NCBI GenBank assembly: GCA_032622095.1 | Contig: CP136067.1 | Coordinates: 174,690,556-174,754,555, forward strand | Reading direction: 5' to 3' | Length of the DNA: 64,000 bases | DNA from: Siphonodentalium dalli | Taxonomy: Eukaryota > Mollusca > Scaphopoda > Gadilida > Siphonodentaliidae | Shown here: one piece after another, positions 60,418 through 64,000 of the stretch | Layout of the letters: each line of letters opens with the position of its first letter | How positions within the stretch are numbered: the first letter of the stretch is position 1 | Made by a program: the position numbers and the translations under genes | Notes under the pieces: generated by a model | Told to the model about the DNA's origin: nothing | Databases searched by the model: none | What the model saw: only the letters and a program-made list of their open reading frames with translations

Positions 60418-60840
60418 GTAAATTTCAGACGTCCGTTTTTCCTATTTTCGTGTTTCTGTTTATTCTATTTTGACATTTGACAGGTTGATACAGCCACTGC
60501 TAGGGTCACGTCTGAACTAACAATGATTCAGAGTAGAACTTATCTTATCCTGCGTTGCAGAATCCAGTTTATGGACTTCTTTATGGAGCATTCCTGGTCT
60601 TATAATTTGCATCATATTGGTGCATGTTTGTAAAAGATTCTGATTCAGAATCTGAATGGAATCATAGTGTTTGCAATTTGGATATTTTAGAGTCTGTGTG
60701 TTTTCCAAAAAAATAATTATCATCAATAATACAAAAATAATCATAAAATATTTAAAGACGCTCTTTATCACCATGTGCCTTTTTAGCGGAAATGTTTGGG
60801 TACTGTAAGTTGTAACATAGGGTAAAGGTACATGGACATG

Positions 60841-61910
60841 CAGATCATGCCATGAATCTCTAATCTGGCTAACGCCCGTACATATCATATTCTACTAGTA
60901 CGGTACTAGTACAAAACCTGGGAACTTTTTGTTATTCTGACAGGGAACTTTATAACATTGAACAAACAAGTCAAGCAATACCGGTATATTAATTATATTT
61001 CATTGTTGATACTTGTTCCTCAATGATCTACTTCACATTAGGGGGTGGTCACAGCTGGATATTACCGGTACATGCTTTTCTGTGACTTATGAGCCTATAT
61101 CGCAATAAACATTTATTTAATTACCCAGGAGAAATTCCATAATAGTACCGTAAGGCCAAAATGAAAAGACCTGTGTTTCTGGTGGCCACTATTCCGGCGC
61201 CCCCGACAATTTTCATTTTATAGTTTTTGCAAAATTAGTACGCATCCGCATCCGATTTAATTTTTCTTGTAAACTGATTCATTTCCGAAAAAAATTGACT
61301 CATTGCGTGTACAATGTACTGTTAAACCGGAAATTATACCACATTTCAGTTAGGTCACAGCTGAATCAAATTAATTTTTTCATGTTTTATTCAATAAAAC
61401 AATAAATTACCGTACACTACATCATGTATATTCTAATATTATGTACTTAGTTTTATTATTTTATAGTACATTAATACAAACAAGGAGAAGAAGTCCGGGA
61501 GGGGGTTATTCATATTTATTTTGAGCAAAGTTGAAAATAAAATGAAAAAAATAAAATAAAATGAAAAGCCACCCGCCCACCCCTATTTTTTTCTTGCATG
61601 CCACCAGAAACCCAGGTATATATTTTTTTGGCCTAAGCGACGCAAAGCAAAATAGCTCACAAAGTCATTTAAATGAGTGAAATTGTGAAATTTCGAGTTA
61701 CATGTAGGACCTTCACCTACAGTGAAGTACCGTACATTATTAAGGAACAGATAATAACCAAGAAATATATTCCTCGTGTTATTTTTTCAACTTCATAAGG
61801 TTCCCTGTCAAAACTTCATAAAGTTCCACTTGAGGTTGTGTACTTGTGGAATATTATGTTTACGGGTATTTTAAAAGCAGAGTAGAGATTCATCATCATG
61901 GCATGGTCTA
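60841..61910. mobile_element. 1.1-kb long-TIR element of the Mutator-like family
   Basis: The left arm 'agatcatgccatgaatctct', 'aaaacctgggaactttttg', 'gacagggaactttataacat' (from 60842) is matched in reverse complement by the right arm ending 'catggtcta' at 61910. It is the same family as 20026-20997. No target duplication is visible, so it is older or its edges have changed. It lies in vinculin intron 1. Confidence 0.7.
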
Positions 61911-62468
61911 AGATATAAAAGGCTATTCTGCTGCCAGTGGTAGAGAAATGTCATCACCTTACTAATGACATATTATGGACATGTTCCTGTGCATGAAACT
62001 GGCGGAATGAATGTACATGTAGCATTCTATATCGCCAAAAATCTCAAGCAAAATAACCTTACCACCGTGTAAATATTTACTTCTCGATTCGGGATGCAGC
62101 TACATGTATTGGCGATAAAGTAACAAAAACTATTTTGAAATCGAGAGTCACTGCATTTAATAAATATATAAGAATGACTGTGTGTTGTCAGTTTGGATAT
62201 ACATTTGTAATATTTGTAAAAATAACTATTTTGGGCCAGATTAATTCCCATAAAATTTTTATCACCATACCAGAATGTTTTGCACCACTTTAATCTGCTG
62301 CTAGGCTACTAGTACATGTACCGGTAGTGGTAGTGGTTTTAATTCTCTATTCAGGTTTCAATGCTCCCTTTCTGGTTTTTGCACCTGCCTGACATTAACA
62401 TCAACTGCTATAATGTGCTTTGTTCATGTAGAAATATGGCTTTTGCCATTCTGACATTGGAAAGCTCT

Positions 62469-62577
62469 CAGTGAGAGCTTTCCAATGAAGGTCAACAAAC
62501 CATATTTCCTACTAAATCCTGAAAAATATCCCATAATTCTGCTGTGGTTAAGGAGTCGATTATTTAGGGTATTACTG
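62469..62577. mobile_element. Partial copy of the foldback MITE at 11646
   Basis: From 'ctcagtgagagctttccaat' to 'tatttagggtattactg' it matches the right two-thirds of 11646-11810 and ends at TA (62578-62579). The left arm is replaced by unrelated sequence that forms a small hairpin (about 62455-62488). Confidence 0.75.
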
Positions 62578-62782
62578 TAGATATTAGATATTTTGGCCAT
62601 TCTGGTTAAAAGCTCTCCCCTACGTTCCTCGACCAGAATGCTCTACATGTCTCAGAGCACACTGCTAGGATCCACACCATTGATAAAAATGTTTTTCTAC
62701 TGGTACATATATCGGTATTAAAGATGCCCTATCCATAAAACCAAAATACATATACCCGGTACATGTATATTCGTTTTATATA

Positions 62783-63157
62783 CCCCGCTGGACAAAACAA
62801 GTGTCCATTGGCACCGCGGTGTATTTGCCGTTCGGCCGCGGTGTCAGACTTTGTAACTGCAGTTGAACACCGCGGCCGAACGGCAAGTACACTGCGGCCA
62901 AACGGCAAATTCACTGTGGCCGAAAGGCAACTACCCGCGTGGCCGAATGGCATGTACACCGTGGTTAGATTTTTGATTTGTATTGTCTTTTTTCAGTTTG
63001 ATGAAAGTACACCATGGCAACTACACCATGCCAAATGGCGATTACACCGCGGCCCAACTGTATTTAGCCGGTGGAACCGTGGTGTAATTGCATTTCAGCC
63101 GTGGTGGCAACGCTAACCGCACCGCAGTTAAGTGGACACTTGTTTTGTCTAGCAGGG
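62783..63157. mobile_element. 375-bp TIR element rich in CCGCGG/CGGCAA motifs
   Basis: The ends CCCCGCTGGACAAAACAAGT and the complement of 'acttgttttgtctagcaggg' form TIRs of about 25 bp, flanked by TA (62781-62782 and 63158-63159). The interior is built of roughly 20-bp units such as 'ccgcggccgaacggcaagta' in both orientations, making it far more GC-rich than its surroundings. Frames on both strands cross it without meaning. Confidence 0.82.
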
Positions 63158-63289
63158 TACTGTAAATGTGATAAGGACCCATTAGTAGGAGGTTTTGGTG
63201 ACCAGATATTGACTTTTAAAATATAATATTTGAAGTTTTATCAGATGAGACAAAATTCCAATGATCACCTCTTATAATGAGTGTCAATG

Positions 63290-63488
63290 CTTTTGTTCCC
63301 CATAAGGGGTAAATAATTTTTGTATTAATTATAGAGCTTTCTCAATATGAACTTTTGTTGCCCATAATGGGTAAATAATTTTTTTTTTAAATATGGAGCT
63401 TTCTCAATATGAGCTTTTGTTGCCCATAACTACCCGGTAGTAATTATTTATTTTTTTCAAATATAGAGCTTTCTCAATATGAGCTTTC
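63290..63488 (+). repeat. ~70-bp tandem repeat, about three units
   Basis: 'gagctttctcaatatgagct' and 'tttgttgcccataatgggta' alternate about three times; units are diverged by short T-run differences. The remaining sequence to 64000 shows nothing recognisable. Confidence 0.85.
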
Positions 63489-64000
63489 TAGTACTCATTT
63501 TCGACGTATTACTTATGGATGATTTTATGGATTTTCCCGATGCCAGCATGATATGAATGATTGTGCTTGCAAGTATTTTTCATTTCTTTTGCCTGTTAAG
63601 TGGAAAATTACATGTAGCTTAGGAAATTCTAAATTACGTGGCATCAAATAGGACCGAGGATCTTTAATTGATTATGAACAAGATACTGGTATAAAAAAAA
63701 CAGTCCTGTTAATAAGCAGAAATTTGCATAGGCTAAAAAATTGGGTAGGCCAGAAATACTTTGTCCACTAAATAAATAGCATAAGATCTGCATAGTACCA
63801 TGCTCTACACATACAAATGTTTACCAGTATCTTCAGTTTACAATTGGAACTTGCTCAATTACATCATTACATTTACTAGTATCATGGCAGATGTTGGTTG
63901 AGCCTGGCTTAAATTTCTAGGCCATAATTAAAAAGGTATTTGTTTGTCCTCGCCCCGACCGACTCGATTTTAACGGCCGACTGGAAATTCTTTTATTGAG

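Noticed and set aside
60173-60421. 82-codon frame around the vinculin start
   Set aside because: It is in a different frame from the vinculin N-terminus, which has a strong family match and a donor site.

Overview
The window is nuclear DNA of an animal, most likely a mollusc or another lophotrochozoan. This is inferred from AT-rich, intron-rich sequence with GT-AG splicing, from two recognisable metazoan genes, and from repeat types common in mollusc genomes (a 'gggccgtaactctgg...cggacggacgg' repeat, a tRNA-derived SINE, a LINE with a short tandem-repeat tail). Species cannot be named. About 1% of the window is recognisable host coding sequence; the rest is introns and flanks full of mobile DNA.

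Host genes. (1) The 3' half of an MFSD6-type major facilitator superfamily transporter is on the + strand, in six exons from 15223 to a TGA at 45220-45222 (15223-15330, 23509-23670, 24757-24978, 34733-34792, 40931-41007, 45112-45222). They splice in one frame and give the last 245 complete codons; the 5' exons were not found and probably lie upstream. A truncated tandem copy of the second exon sits just before the real one (23378-23480). (2) The first coding exon of vinculin is at 60361-60417 on the + strand and encodes MPVFHTKTIETILEPVAQQ; its next exon lies beyond the window.

Repeats, left to right. 1-15 kb: TTAA-flanked miniature elements, minisatellites, and a 4.1-kb TIR element (5614-9744) with another element nested in it. 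15-20 kb: a SINE, then a 2.9-kb satellite of 35-bp units with a 20-unit higher-order repeat. 20-34 kb: a Mutator-like element with a 9-bp target duplication, TTAA elements that share one hairpin core, a long GA microsatellite, and an older repeat split by two insertions whose empty sites can be read from paralogous copies. 35-45 kb: a second, 5.0-kb copy of the 5614-9744 element ending 24 bp before an exon, a 22/36-bp tandem array, and a double palindrome with 8-bp target duplications just before the last MFSD6 exon. 45-60 kb: the 3' UTR, a 5'-truncated LINE, further TIR elements and a ~160-bp tandem array. 60-64 kb: vinculin exon 1 and the start of its first intron.

No prokaryote-like operon, CRISPR array or complete transposase gene was seen. 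The main points of interest are the exon duplication, a group of long TIR elements with TAGTC ends and 3-bp target duplications, and a hairpin module shared by miniature elements with different ends. All boundaries were read by eye, without alignment tools.
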